From assembly GCF_005843985.1 (NCBI RefSeq), contig NZ_CP040463.1, forward strand, positions 732,001 through 796,000: 64,000 nucleotides of DNA, written 5' to 3'. Numbering within the stretch: the first letter of the stretch is position 1; each line of letters starts with the position of its first letter. The notes under the pieces are model-generated. The model did not search any database and was not told where the DNA came from. It saw only the letters and a program-made list of their open reading frames with translations. Source of the stretch: Caminibacter mediatlanticus TB-2. Its GTDB lineage: Bacteria > Campylobacterota > Campylobacteria > Campylobacterales > Nautiliaceae. Below, piece after piece: positions 8,175-16,195 of the stretch. The translations under genes and the position numbers were made by a program.

Positions 8175-8971
8175 TGTACTCTTTTTAGCCATTCAGTGTT
8201 TCTAAACCATTTATTGTAGAATTTTTCATAAGTACCATCATGTTTTATTTGTCTTAAAAAGTTATTTAACCAATTAAGAAAATCAGGATCCCCATGATTA
8301 ACTGCAAATCCAAGAGGTTCATATGTTAAATCTTGTTTTAGGAAAATTAATTTTCCTTTTCCTTTTCCTGCCATAAATAATTCATTATAAGGCTTATCAT
8401 ATATAAAAGCATCAGCTCTATTGTTTAATACTTCTTGTACTGCTGCACTTTCACTATCAAAGGTTTTAATAGTTGCATTTTTAAATAATTTTCTTGCTGC
8501 TATTTCTCCTGTTGTTCCAAGTTTTGTAGTAATAACAATGCCTTTTTTGTCTAAATCTTTATAATTACTAATATTAGAATGTTTTTTATTTACTAATAAT
8601 GTTTGCCCAACAAGAAAGTATGGCTCACTAAAAGCTACTTTTAAATTTCTTTTTTGTGTAATTGTCATTCCAGAAATTATAATATCACATTTGTTTGTAA
8701 TTAAGGCTGGGATAATACCATCCCAAGCTGTTGGTACTAATTTTAGTTTTACTCCCATATCCTTTGCCATTTTTTTAGCAATATCTACATCAAATCCAAT
8801 AATTCTACCGTGTTTATCTCTCATTTCAAAAGGAACATAACCAGGCTCTAAACAAACTCTAAGTTTTCCTTTTTTTACAACTTGATTTAGCGTAGATTTA
8901 TTCCATAAGTTAAAATCAGCACTAAAAAGTAAAGTTGATAAAATTAAAATTGATAAAAAAAGTTTTTTCAT
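8171..8971 (-). CDS. Periplasmic amino-acid-binding protein of an ABC transporter
   Basis: A 266-aa family-3 solute-binding protein. A signal peptide ends near residue 18 (LSTLLFSA). The core shows GKLRVCLEPGYVPFEMRD, then IIGFDVDIAKKMAKDMGVKLKLV and the TAWDGIIPALITNKCDIIISGMT region, which define binding proteins for polar amino acids. AAAGGAG lies 6 nt before ATG. It is followed by its permease with a 4-nt overlap. The actual ligand cannot be read from sequence. Confidence 0.93.
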   Translation of the reverse strand: MKKLFLSILILSTLLFSADFNLWNKSTLNQVVKKGKLRVCLEPGYVPFEMRDKHGRIIGFDVDIAKKMAKDMGVKLKLVPTAWDGIIPALITNKCDIIISGMTITQKRNLKVAFSEPYFLVGQTLLVNKKHSNISNYKDLDKKGIVITTKLGTTGEIAARKLFKNATIKTFDSESAAVQEVLNNRADAFIYDKPYNELFMAGKGKGKLIFLKQDLTYEPLGFAVNHGDPDFLNWLNNFLRQIKHDGTYEKFYNKWFRNTEWLKRVQ

Positions 8972-9018
8972 TTTTACTCCTTTAATTTAAAGTTAAAAAC
9001 AAATTATTATAACATTAT

Positions 9019-9026
9019 TATTAATA
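9019..9026. repeat. Left target-site duplication of the IS element
   Basis: TATTAATA directly abuts the left inverted repeat and occurs again at 9711-9718 next to the right one. Eight base pairs is within the 8-10 bp usual for IS1-family insertions. The octamer is itself palindromic, so the exact border of the element could be shifted. Confidence 0.7.
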
Positions 9027-9043
9027 GGCACTGACCTAAAACA

Positions 9044-9511
9044 TTATTTATTACCTTTTAAATTAAGATTAAAGAAAAACATAGCAAGTCTATTATCTAA
9101 CCAATCAAAAGACTTAGCATGAGCTTTAGTTTTTCTAACAAGATATGAGATTTTATCTCTCATTTGAGAATTTAAGTTCTCAACTAAATTTGTATATTTT
9201 GATTTTTTTTGACTTGCTTTATCCCCATATACATTCGAATATGCAAAATGTCCATCTGTATAATATTTTTCTACTTTTGGTAAATCAAAATTAAATGATA
9301 ATAAACTATCAATATTTTTCTTTTTTGATAAAAAATAAAAATAAAATTTTCTTCCTGTTTTTGTAACTCCTACTGCACTCCATACATATACCCTGTTATC
9401 CTTTTTACGATAAAAAGTATATAATTCGTCTAAACAAAGATATGAAAATACTATTGGAGTTTTTTTTAATATTGCTAAAAATTCGTTATATAATTCTTTA
9501 TACATTTTCAT
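9044..9511 (-). CDS. IS1-family transposase, InsB-like catalytic ORF
   Basis: The 155-aa protein carries a DDE catalytic set as in IS1 InsB: Asp28 in LCLDELYTFY, Asp86 in YYTDGHFAY and Glu111 in LVENLNSQMRDKI. The basic C-terminus (LVRKTKAHAKSFDWLDNRLA) also follows the InsB pattern. It may start at its own ATG, but the ORF is open upstream and overlaps the HTH ORF in another frame at a run of nine A. A fused HTH-DDE protein would arise if the reading frame or transcript slips there. No premature stop is seen, so the element could be active. Confidence 0.88.
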   Translation of the reverse strand: MKMYKELYNEFLAILKKTPIVFSYLCLDELYTFYRKKDNRVYVWSAVGVTKTGRKFYFYFLSKKKNIDSLLSFNFDLPKVEKYYTDGHFAYSNVYGDKASQKKSKYTNLVENLNSQMRDKISYLVRKTKAHAKSFDWLDNRLAMFFFNLNLKGNK

Positions 9512-9656
9512 TTTTTTTTCTCAACTGATATTGTATTGAAGATAAACTTCTTCCTAATACTCTTGCTATCTTCCTTAATTCCATTTTCTCTTCATAAAGT
9601 TTAAAAATTAATTCTATTTCTTCTTTTGTCATCCTTTTATAAGTTCGTCTTTTCAT
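9498..9656 (-). CDS. IS1-family InsA-like HTH ORF, 52 aa
   Basis: Translation gives a basic peptide starting MKRRTYKRMTKEEIELIFK, then LRKIARVLGRSLSSIQYQLR, a recognisable helix-turn-helix. It corresponds to the DNA-binding half of IS1 InsA but lacks the Cys4 zinc finger that precedes the HTH in IS1 itself. The 3' end overlaps insB by 14 nt across A9. InsB lies in the +1 frame relative to this ORF, not the -1 frame used by classical IS1. Confidence 0.75.
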   Translation of the reverse strand: MKRRTYKRMTKEEIELIFKLYEEKMELRKIARVLGRSLSSIQYQLRKKNENV

Positions 9657-9710
9657 TTAAAAACCTTTTTTTACTATGAAGCAACTTTTGTTCCCTTTTA
9701 GGTCAGTGCC

Positions 9711-9718
9711 TATTAATA
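9711..9718. repeat. Right target-site duplication of the IS element
   Basis: Second copy of TATTAATA, directly outside the right inverted repeat. See the left copy at 9019-9026. Confidence 0.7.
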
Positions 9719-9888
9719 AAAATAATACATTTATTTAATGAATATTAAAAAAATATTCATAATAAATTAATGTTTAATTATATATTATAAGTTTTAGTTA
9801 TAGAATAGTTATTGAGTCTATTTTTTAATATCATAAGCATTATGAGTATTATTGATTAAAACTCGTCATAAAAAAATATTAAATTTAG

Positions 9889-9918
9889 TTGAAAATTAAT
9901 ATTCATTTATATTATAAT
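9889..9918 (+). promoter_or_regulatory. Putative sigma-70 promoter of hydABCDE
   Basis: TTGAAA at 9889-9894 and TATAAT at 9913-9918 are spaced by 18 bp, 33 nt before the hydA ATG. The roughly 230 bp between the IS element and hydA is otherwise non-coding and very AT-rich; no further gene is seen in it. A GGGAGG ribosome-binding site at 9939-9944 follows. Confidence 0.55.
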
Positions 9919-9950
9919 ACATTTGAAACATTTAAAATGGGAGGCAGGCA

Positions 9951-11084
9951 ATGAATGATGCATTAATGCAAAAAATGAAAGAGAGAATTAATGAGCTTAG
10001 AAAACTTCCAGGAGTAGGAAGTAAAACAATTAAAGATGTATTAGAAGAAAATGGTATTAGTAGAAGGGATTTTTTAAAATGGTCAGCTTCAATGGCAGCA
10101 ATGCTTGGATTATCGAGTAGTTTTGTGCCAGTAGTCGCAGAAGCTGCTGAGGTTAGTGATAGACTTCCAGTACTTTGGCTTCATTTAGCTGAATGTACAG
10201 GATGTAGTGAAAGTTTACTAAGGACTGATACACCAAGTGTGGATGATTTAATTTTTAATTATATTAATCTTCAATATCATGATACTATAATGGCAGCTGC
10301 TGGGTGGCAAGCAGAAGAGAACTATGAAGAAGCTTTAAATAAATTTAAAGGTAGACTTATTTTATGTGTAGAAGGTGGAGTGCCAACAAAAGATGGAGGA
10401 GAATATTTAACATTTGGTCCTCATGCTGAAACAGGGCTTGAAAAATTAAAAAGAACTGCTGAGGCAGCAGGAGCAATTATTGCAGTTGGTACTTGTAGTG
10501 CATTTGGTGGTATTCAAGCAGCAGCACCAAATCCAACAGGTGCAGTTGGAATTCATAAGGTATTAAATAAACCTGTTATTAATGTACCAGGATGTCCTCC
10601 TAGTGCAAAAAATATTGTTGGGACAATTCTTTATGTAATTTTATTTGGAGCACTTCCAGCTGTAGATAATTTTAATAGACCAAAATTTGCATATGGACTT
10701 AGAATTCACGACTTATGTGAAAGAAGAGGACATTTTGATGCAGGTGAGTTTGTTGAAGAGTTTGGTGATACAGGTGCTGAAAATGGTTTTTGTTTATATA
10801 AAGTAGGATGTAAAGGTCCTTATACTTTTAATAATTGTAGTAGAGAGAGATTTAATCAACACACTTCTTGGCCAGTTCAAGCAGGACATGGTTGTATTGG
10901 ATGTAGTGAACCTGACTTTTGGGATGCAATGAAACCTTATGAAAAACCTCTTGCAGATAATTATTTAGCAAGTATTGATGCAGATGCAACAGCTGATAAA
11001 ATAGGTATTACAATTTTAACAGTAGCTGGTGTAGCAATAGCAGCTCATGCAGCAATTAGTGCAATGAAAAATCCTAAGGAGTAA
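9951..11084 (+). CDS. hydA: Periplasmic [NiFe] uptake hydrogenase small subunit
   Basis: HydA relays electrons from the [NiFe] site through three Fe-S clusters to the cytochrome b subunit. The N-terminus carries a long twin-arginine signal with SRRDFLKWS (Arg38-Arg39), a hydrophobic stretch and a likely cleavage near residue 66 (VVAEA). Cluster ligands are seen in LAECTGCSESLLR, VGTCSAFGG, VPGCPPSAKN, HDLCERRGHF, KGPYTFNNCSRERF and GHGCIGCSEPDF. A single C-terminal helix (IGITILTVAGVAIAAHAAI) anchors it in the membrane. At 377 aa it matches Wolinella HydA. It is the first gene of hydABCDE. Confidence 0.97.
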   Translation: MNDALMQKMKERINELRKLPGVGSKTIKDVLEENGISRRDFLKWSASMAAMLGLSSSFVPVVAEAAEVSDRLPVLWLHLAECTGCSESLLRTDTPSVDDLIFNYINLQYHDTIMAAAGWQAEENYEEALNKFKGRLILCVEGGVPTKDGGEYLTFGPHAETGLEKLKRTAEAAGAIIAVGTCSAFGGIQAAAPNPTGAVGIHKVLNKPVINVPGCPPSAKNIVGTILYVILFGALPAVDNFNRPKFAYGLRIHDLCERRGHFDAGEFVEEFGDTGAENGFCLYKVGCKGPYTFNNCSRERFNQHTSWPVQAGHGCIGCSEPDFWDAMKPYEKPLADNYLASIDADATADKIGITILTVAGVAIAAHAAISAMKNPKE

Positions 11085-11087
11085 TCG

Positions 11088-12824
11088 ATGGCAAAAAGAG
11101 TAGTAATTGACCCAATTACAAGAATAGAGGGACATTTAAGAGTAGAAGTTGTTTTAGATGATAATAATAAAATAGTTGATGCATATTCTTCCTCAACTCT
11201 TTGGAGAGGTATTGAAGTTATCGTAAAAGGAAGAGACCCAAGAGATGCAGGATTTATGACAGGAAGAATTTGTGGGGTTTGTACTTATTCACACTATAAA
11301 GCTGGTATTGTAGCAGTTGAAGATGCACTTGGAATAGAACCACCACTAAATGCTAAACTTGTTAGAACATTGCTTGATTATTCACTTTTTTATCATGACC
11401 ATATTGTTCATTTCTATCAATTGCATGCACTTGATTGGGTAGATATTTTTAGTGCACTTGAAGCTGACCCAATTAAAGCAAGCGAAGAAGCATTTAAATA
11501 TGTACCAAAAGGATATAATCCAATTGCAACAGGTGCTGATGAATTAAAAGAAGTTCAAAAAAGAGTTGCATCATTTGCTAAAAAAGGAGATTTAGGACCA
11601 TTTAAAAATGCATATTTTGGTCATAAAACTATGAGATTTACACCAGAACAAAACTTAATAGCATTATCTCACTATTTAAAAAACCTTGAAATTCAAAGAA
11701 TAGCAGCACAAGCAATGGCAGTTTTTGGTGGTAAAAACCCACATCCACAAAGTTTAACAGTTGGTGGTGTTACTTGTATTATGGATTTACAAGACCCAAG
11801 TAGACTTGGTGAGTATTTAACTAAATTTAAACAACTTGCTGAATGGACAAATAGAGCATATTATGCAGATATTGTTATGGCAGCTGAGGCTTATAGAAAC
11901 GAACCATCTGTTACTCAAAAAAATAACCTTGGTAATTATATTACTTATAAAACAATGCAGACAGGTAAAAACTCATTCCTTTTTGATGCATGTGGATATA
12001 TTAAAGATTTTGATTTAGGTAAATTTTATGAAATAGATGAAAGTAAAATTGAAGAAGATGTAACTCATAGTTGGTATAAAGATACAGGATTTAGACATCC
12101 ATATAACGGAGAAACAATTCCTGAATATACTGGTTATGTTGATGGTGAGAGTATTGATGGAAAAGGAGATGTAGTTCATACAAAAGTAGTAAATCCAAAA
12201 GGAAAATATTCTTGGATTAAATCTCCAAGATATAATCAAGAACCAATGGAAGTTGGACCACTTGCATGTATGGTAGTAAATTATGCAAAAGGAAATGAAA
12301 GAGTAAGAAAAGTAGTTGATGAATTTTTAGCTAAAACTAATCTTCCAGTAGAAGCACTATTTACAACTCTTGGAAGAACAGCAGCAAGAATGCTTCAAAC
12401 AAAAGTTATTGCGGATTATGGGATTGAAGCATTTAATAATTTAGTAGAAAATTTAAAAGTTGACCAAAGTACGGTTTCTCCATATAAAATTGATAAAAAT
12501 AAAGAGTATAAAGGTAGATTTATTGGAGATGTTCCAAGAGGAATGCTTAGTCACTGGTGTAGAATTAAAAATGGTGTAATTGAAAATTGGCAAGCAGTAG
12601 TTCCATCTACTTGGAATGCAGGTCCTGTTGATGGAAATGGTAAAAAAGGTGCTTATGAACATAACTTAATTGGTATGAAAATAGAAGACCCAACAAAACC
12701 ACTTGAAGTAATCAGAAATATTCATAGTTACGACCCATGTATTGCATGTGCGGTGCATGTAATGGATGTAAAAGGTAAAAAACTTGGTGAATTTAGAGTA
12801 GACCCATTATATGGTTCATGCTAA
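11088..12824 (+). CDS. hydB: Periplasmic [NiFe] uptake hydrogenase large subunit
   Basis: This 578-aa subunit carries the H2-splitting [NiFe] centre and is co-exported with HydA. L1 is RICGVCTYSH (Cys62, Cys65). L2 is DPCIACAVH (Cys551, Cys554, His557). Twenty-one residues follow His557; they should be removed by the HydD protease after nickel insertion. The gene starts 3 nt after hydA with a GGAGTAATCG site. Together with HydC it passes electrons to the menaquinone pool, group 1 uptake type. Confidence 0.97.
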   Translation: MAKRVVIDPITRIEGHLRVEVVLDDNNKIVDAYSSSTLWRGIEVIVKGRDPRDAGFMTGRICGVCTYSHYKAGIVAVEDALGIEPPLNAKLVRTLLDYSLFYHDHIVHFYQLHALDWVDIFSALEADPIKASEEAFKYVPKGYNPIATGADELKEVQKRVASFAKKGDLGPFKNAYFGHKTMRFTPEQNLIALSHYLKNLEIQRIAAQAMAVFGGKNPHPQSLTVGGVTCIMDLQDPSRLGEYLTKFKQLAEWTNRAYYADIVMAAEAYRNEPSVTQKNNLGNYITYKTMQTGKNSFLFDACGYIKDFDLGKFYEIDESKIEEDVTHSWYKDTGFRHPYNGETIPEYTGYVDGESIDGKGDVVHTKVVNPKGKYSWIKSPRYNQEPMEVGPLACMVVNYAKGNERVRKVVDEFLAKTNLPVEALFTTLGRTAARMLQTKVIADYGIEAFNNLVENLKVDQSTVSPYKIDKNKEYKGRFIGDVPRGMLSHWCRIKNGVIENWQAVVPSTWNAGPVDGNGKKGAYEHNLIGMKIEDPTKPLEVIRNIHSYDPCIACAVHVMDVKGKKLGEFRVDPLYGSC

Positions 12825-12834
12825 GGAGTAAAAA

Positions 12835-13605
12835 ATGAAATTTTTAAAAATAAAAGGACTTTATCTTGGAGGAATTGAATTTTCAGCAGGATATAGATGG
12901 CAACACTGGATAAGAGCAATTTCAATTTTTGCTCTTATTGCTACAGGATTTTATTTAGCTAATCCATTTATTACTTATGCAAATCCATCAGCTGAACCAA
13001 CAAGATTTTTACATGCTGAGATTCGTGAATGGCATATTATTTTTGGTTTTGCAATGATTGGAGCTGTTTTATATAAAACAATTTATTTTCTATTTTTCCC
13101 AGAAGGAAAATATGAAAGAAGAAGTTTTTTAGATTTATTAAATGTTAAAAAAACAACTAAAAAATCGATTGAGCAAGTAAAATATTATTTATTAGTTGGA
13201 AAACATCCACATTTTGAAGGAGTATATAATCCACTTCAACTTGGTGCTTATACAATGCTTTATGTTTTCTTTTATGGGATTATTATTACAGGATTAGCAC
13301 TTTATGCAGAGGTTTATCACAATGGACTTGGTGGAGCTTTATATCCTTTTGCAAAAGCAGTTGAGAGTTTTTTTGGTGGACTTGCATATGTTAGACTTTG
13401 GCATCATATTTTTATGTGGGCTATTATAATTGTGGTTTTTGTTCATATTTATATGGCAGTTTATAATGCTGTATTTGGAAAAAATGGTGGTATGGATGCA
13501 ATATTCTCAGGGATGAAGTGGGAAATTTTAGATGAAGATTGTATAAAAAAAGAAAATCTTAAAGAAACTACTAAATGTCTTGAAGAGAAATTATCTCATC
13601 ACTAA
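12835..13605 (+). CDS. hydC: Hydrogenase cytochrome b subunit
   Basis: A 256-aa di-haem cytochrome b with four membrane helices that links HydAB to quinone. Helix 1 is RWQHWIRAISIFALIATGFY with the haem-ligand His early; a second ligand pair lies in the last helix, in RLWHHIFMWAIIIVVFVHIYMA. Its C-terminal 35 residues are charged and cytoplasmic. It follows hydB by 10 nt with AAGGAG. A hairpin with a U-tract immediately behind the stop may partly separate the structural genes from the maturation genes hydDE. Confidence 0.95.
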   Translation: MKFLKIKGLYLGGIEFSAGYRWQHWIRAISIFALIATGFYLANPFITYANPSAEPTRFLHAEIREWHIIFGFAMIGAVLYKTIYFLFFPEGKYERRSFLDLLNVKKTTKKSIEQVKYYLLVGKHPHFEGVYNPLQLGAYTMLYVFFYGIIITGLALYAEVYHNGLGGALYPFAKAVESFFGGLAYVRLWHHIFMWAIIIVVFVHIYMAVYNAVFGKNGGMDAIFSGMKWEILDEDCIKKENLKETTKCLEEKLSHH

Positions 13606-13618
13606 TTTCTCTTTTTTT
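13583..13618 (+). terminator. Hairpin with U-tract between hydC and hydD
   Basis: AAGAGAAATT pairs with AATTTCTCTT across an 11-nt loop, and a run of seven T follows. It overlaps the hydC stop. Since hydDE lie only 50 nt further on the same strand, it may act as a partial terminator or 3' end stabiliser that sets the ratio of structural to maturation products. Confidence 0.6.
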
Positions 13619-13662
13619 CCTTTTTTAAGTAAGTTGTTAAATTTATTTAAAAAAGGAAGTTA

Positions 13663-14253
13663 ATGAAAATTTTAGTTTTAGGTATAGGGAATATACTTTT
13701 TGGAGACGAAGGAATAGGAGTTCATTTAGTAAATTTTTTAGAAGAAAAGTATGAATTTAATGGCCCTCATAAAATTGATTTTGTAGATGGAGGAACTCTT
13801 GCACAAAGACTTATTCCAATAATTGTTGAGTATGATAAAGTATTTATTTTTGATACTGTTGATGTTGATGATGCAAAAATAGGTGATGTTTATTTTTTTG
13901 ATTTTTTAGATGTGCCTGAGTGTGTAAGTTGGCAAGGAAGTGCCCATGAAGTTGAAATGCTTCAAACGCTTGAAATGATTCATATGATGGGTGATTTGCC
14001 GGAGACTAAAATTATTGGGGTTGTGCCTTATGTTATAGGAGAAGATACTACATTTAGTATTACAAAGCCTGTTTTAGAAGCTTCTAAACTTATGGAAAAA
14101 ATACTTTTAACAGAACTTGAAAAACTTGGAATGAAAGCAAAAATTAAAAATCCTAATGTAACTATTGAAGAGATAGCAAAAATTAGTTATAAAAGAGGTG
14201 CAGAAGATATAATTTATTATAGTGAAAAGGTTAATAATGATTCTAAGATTTAA
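13663..14253 (+). CDS. hydD: Hydrogenase maturation endopeptidase
   Basis: HydD/HupD proteases check nickel loading and cut the C-terminal tail off the large subunit, here presumably HydB. The 196-aa sequence opens with VLGIGNILFGDEGIGVHLV, with the nickel-sensing acidic residue in GDEG (Glu16). DGGTLAQRL and GSAHEVEML carry the second and third candidate ligands (Asp, His). An AAAAAGGAAG site precedes ATG. The 3' end overlaps hydE. Confidence 0.95.
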   Translation: MKILVLGIGNILFGDEGIGVHLVNFLEEKYEFNGPHKIDFVDGGTLAQRLIPIIVEYDKVFIFDTVDVDDAKIGDVYFFDFLDVPECVSWQGSAHEVEMLQTLEMIHMMGDLPETKIIGVVPYVIGEDTTFSITKPVLEASKLMEKILLTELEKLGMKAKIKNPNVTIEEIAKISYKRGAEDIIYYSEKVNNDSKI

Positions 14254-15973
14254 AATAAAAACCACCTCTACCCAAGGAATATTTGAGAAAATAGCTATAA
14301 GAGTTTCAAATGAAGTAAATATAAAACTTGGATTAAGTAGAGATAATGATTTTTTATATATTTATGTTGAAGGTGATGTTGAAAAAATTGAAGAATTTTC
14401 TAAAAAATTATCTATTGATTTGCCTATGAGTATTTTTATTGATAATTTAGATGCAGAAGTTGTAGAGGAATTTAAAGATGATTTAAAAAGAGATTTTCCA
14501 AAAATATCACTTCCACCTTGCCCTAAATGTTTAAGAGAAGTAAAAGATAGGGAAAATAAAAATTATTATAATCCTTTTCATCATTGTGAAGTATGTGGAT
14601 ACAATACAATTAATCAATGGAAAATGGAAAATGGAAAATTATTATTTGAAAAATTAGCTAATAAGCTAAAAAATGAAGGAAAAATTTATATTCAAACAAT
14701 GAATGGGGCTTATGAGGTTACTACAAACTTAGAAGATGTTGAAATAGTTGTAGCAAGTGATTTAGGTAGTGTTGCTAAGTTTTTTATGAGTTTTGAGGGA
14801 GATGATAAAGCATTAGGAAGTATAGAAAAACCATTAATAAAATTAAAAACAAATTTAAATTTTAAAAAAGAATTTATTGGAAAAAATGCTTATTATGTAA
14901 AGCTTCCTGATTGTATGATATTAGAACTGCTTTTTGAAGAAGTTAAAAATGAAATTAAACTACTTGGATTAAAAAAAATAGAAAATCCAACTGATTTTAA
15001 ATTTGAAGTTAAAAATAAATATAAACCTTTAAAAGTAGTAGTTGCTAATGCAAAAGATATATTAGTATATGAAGGAGATAGGGGTCTTCTTCCTAAATAT
15101 GAAAATTTTATCACTAATAAGTTTGCTGGTATTTATAAAGAGTATATCTCTTATGGAAAAGAAGATAAAACAATAATTGATAAAGATGTTGATGTTTCTT
15201 TTGAAAAGAAAGAATCAAAAGAAGTATATGCAGGGTTTTTTGGAGTTTTAAGACAATGGGAATTAGAAAATAAAACTATAATAGGTTATACTTTTTATAA
15301 AAATGGAGAAAATAAAATTTTAATTTATTCTCCTAAATTTGGTCTTGTGGAATATATTGATTTTAATTTTAGGTTTTCATCGTTTGAAGAAATTTTTGCT
15401 TTAATTTCTTCTATGAATGAAACAGGCAAAAAACTTATAGAAAACTTTTCAAAAAAAAGAGAAGATTTATTTAATAGAGCGTTGAATTTGGATATTTCAA
15501 GTAATAAAAATGGAATTTATTACTTATGGGGTATAATTGGAATGCTACTTGGATTTGGAAATAATATTGATGAAGGATTTAATAAATTAGTTGAAAATGC
15601 AAATGATGCATTAACTAAAAAAGGACCAAGAATTGATTATAAAATGAGAGATAATTCTAATTTACTAAATCCTCTTTGGGCTATTAGGACTGCTATGAGT
15701 TTTCATTTAGCAGGAGTTGATGATAATTTACTTAGTTATGGAGTAATTGAGAGTTTTGCAGAATTTTTATCAAATCAATATGATATATTAAATAGAGAAT
15801 CTTCTCTTGATGGGGCTATTATAGTTGGGGATTTGTTCGAAGGAGTCTTACTTGAAAAAATATATTCATACATAAGTAAAAATTATAAAGTTTATATTCC
15901 AAAAGCTTTATCTATTAGTGGACCAATTGAGAGTTTTGGTAGTTTAGTTATAAATGCAAAAGTAGAAGATTAA
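14237..15973 (+). CDS. hydE: Hydrogenase accessory protein HydE (HypF-related, Campylobacterota type)
   Basis: HydE is the fifth gene of the Wolinella-type hyd operon and is needed for hydrogenase activity there; its biochemical role is unsettled. The 578-aa protein resembles a HypF that has lost its acylphosphatase domain. One zinc-finger-like pair remains (CPKC at about 93-96 and CEVC at about 117-120), followed by YrdC-like and Kae1-like regions. The HypF motif SGGVFQN is replaced by VGDLFEG near the C-terminus, so the usual carbamoyl transfer chemistry is doubtful. I choose the ATG with AAAAGG upstream, not the GTG 15 nt before. An in-frame micro-repeat encodes WKMENGK just after the zinc finger. 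Confidence 0.88.
   Translation: MILRFKIKTTSTQGIFEKIAIRVSNEVNIKLGLSRDNDFLYIYVEGDVEKIEEFSKKLSIDLPMSIFIDNLDAEVVEEFKDDLKRDFPKISLPPCPKCLREVKDRENKNYYNPFHHCEVCGYNTINQWKMENGKLLFEKLANKLKNEGKIYIQTMNGAYEVTTNLEDVEIVVASDLGSVAKFFMSFEGDDKALGSIEKPLIKLKTNLNFKKEFIGKNAYYVKLPDCMILELLFEEVKNEIKLLGLKKIENPTDFKFEVKNKYKPLKVVVANAKDILVYEGDRGLLPKYENFITNKFAGIYKEYISYGKEDKTIIDKDVDVSFEKKESKEVYAGFFGVLRQWELENKTIIGYTFYKNGENKILIYSPKFGLVEYIDFNFRFSSFEEIFALISSMNETGKKLIENFSKKREDLFNRALNLDISSNKNGIYYLWGIIGMLLGFGNNIDEGFNKLVENANDALTKKGPRIDYKMRDNSNLLNPLWAIRTAMSFHLAGVDDNLLSYGVIESFAEFLSNQYDILNRESSLDGAIIVGDLFEGVLLEKIYSYISKNYKVYIPKALSISGPIESFGSLVINAKVED
14615..14640 (+). repeat. GAAAATGGA micro-repeat inside hydE
   Basis: Three tandem units of ATGGAAA(A) are read in frame as part of QWKMENGK. 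The same unit recurs at 16165-16195, 23671-23690, 28660-28710 and 56077-56113. Confidence 0.75.
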
Positions 15974-15994
15974 TCTTCTACTTTTGCTTTTTTT
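15956..15994 (+). terminator. Strong hairpin terminator of the hyd operon
   Basis: A perfect 32-bp palindrome, GCAAAAGTAGAAGATT followed directly by its complement, is followed by seven T. It includes the last codons and stop of hydE. It should end the hyd transcript before the ech promoter. Because it is palindromic, the last residues of the minus-strand rhodanese remnant (AKVED) are the same as those of HydE (AKVED). Confidence 0.85.
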
Positions 15995-16116
15995 AATTCT
16001 CCAAGTTTATTTACTATGCTATATCCAGCATTAAGCCAATCTTTTATAACACTTTTTAAAACATAGATATGTTTAAATCCATATCTTTTTACTAATATTA
16101 ATTGCAAATAAGTTAG
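15970..16116 (-). pseudogene. Remnant of a rhodanese-like gene (C-terminal end)
   Basis: A 48-codon open stretch on the minus strand reads LVKRYGFKHIYVLKSVIKD and then WLNAGYSIVN, which looks like the last helix-strand-helix of a rhodanese domain (GF..VY.L..G...W..AGY). The part that should hold the catalytic Cys loop is missing, a stop precedes in frame, and no start site fits. The whole 463-bp gap between hydE and echA holds this remnant, a hairpin, a micro-repeat and the ech promoter, and no complete gene. The family call is by eye from a short stretch. Confidence 0.4.
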
Positions 16117-16164
16117 TTACTTTAAAAATATTTACAACTCTCATTTTTTCAATACTTTTAATAA

Positions 16165-16195
16165 TTTTCCATTATCCATTTTCCATTTTCAATTT
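16165..16195 (-). repeat. GAAAATGGA micro-repeat in the hydE-echA gap
   Basis: Read on the minus strand it is AAATTGAAAATGGAAAATGG followed by ATAATGGAAAA. It is the only copy of the family in this window that is wholly intergenic. It matches the copy inside hypF at 23671-23690 over 20 bases. Confidence 0.75.

Larger units (their letters stand above)
9027..9710 (-). mobile_element. IS1-family insertion sequence, about 684 bp
   Basis: The ends are inverted repeats: GGCACTGACCTAAAA at 9027-9041 and its complement at 9696-9710, perfect over 15 bp. Between them on the minus strand are a short HTH ORF and a DDE transposase ORF in the insA/insB order of IS1. Flanking 8-bp direct repeats indicate a single clean insertion with no later rearrangement, so it may be recent. 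It sits between the divergent amino-acid ABC operon and the hydABCDE operon, about 240 bp from hydA. Confidence 0.88.

Noticed and set aside
9719-9888. Small gene or RNA between the IS element and the hyd promoter
   Set aside because: Very AT-rich with frequent stops in all frames and no stable hairpin that I can see.
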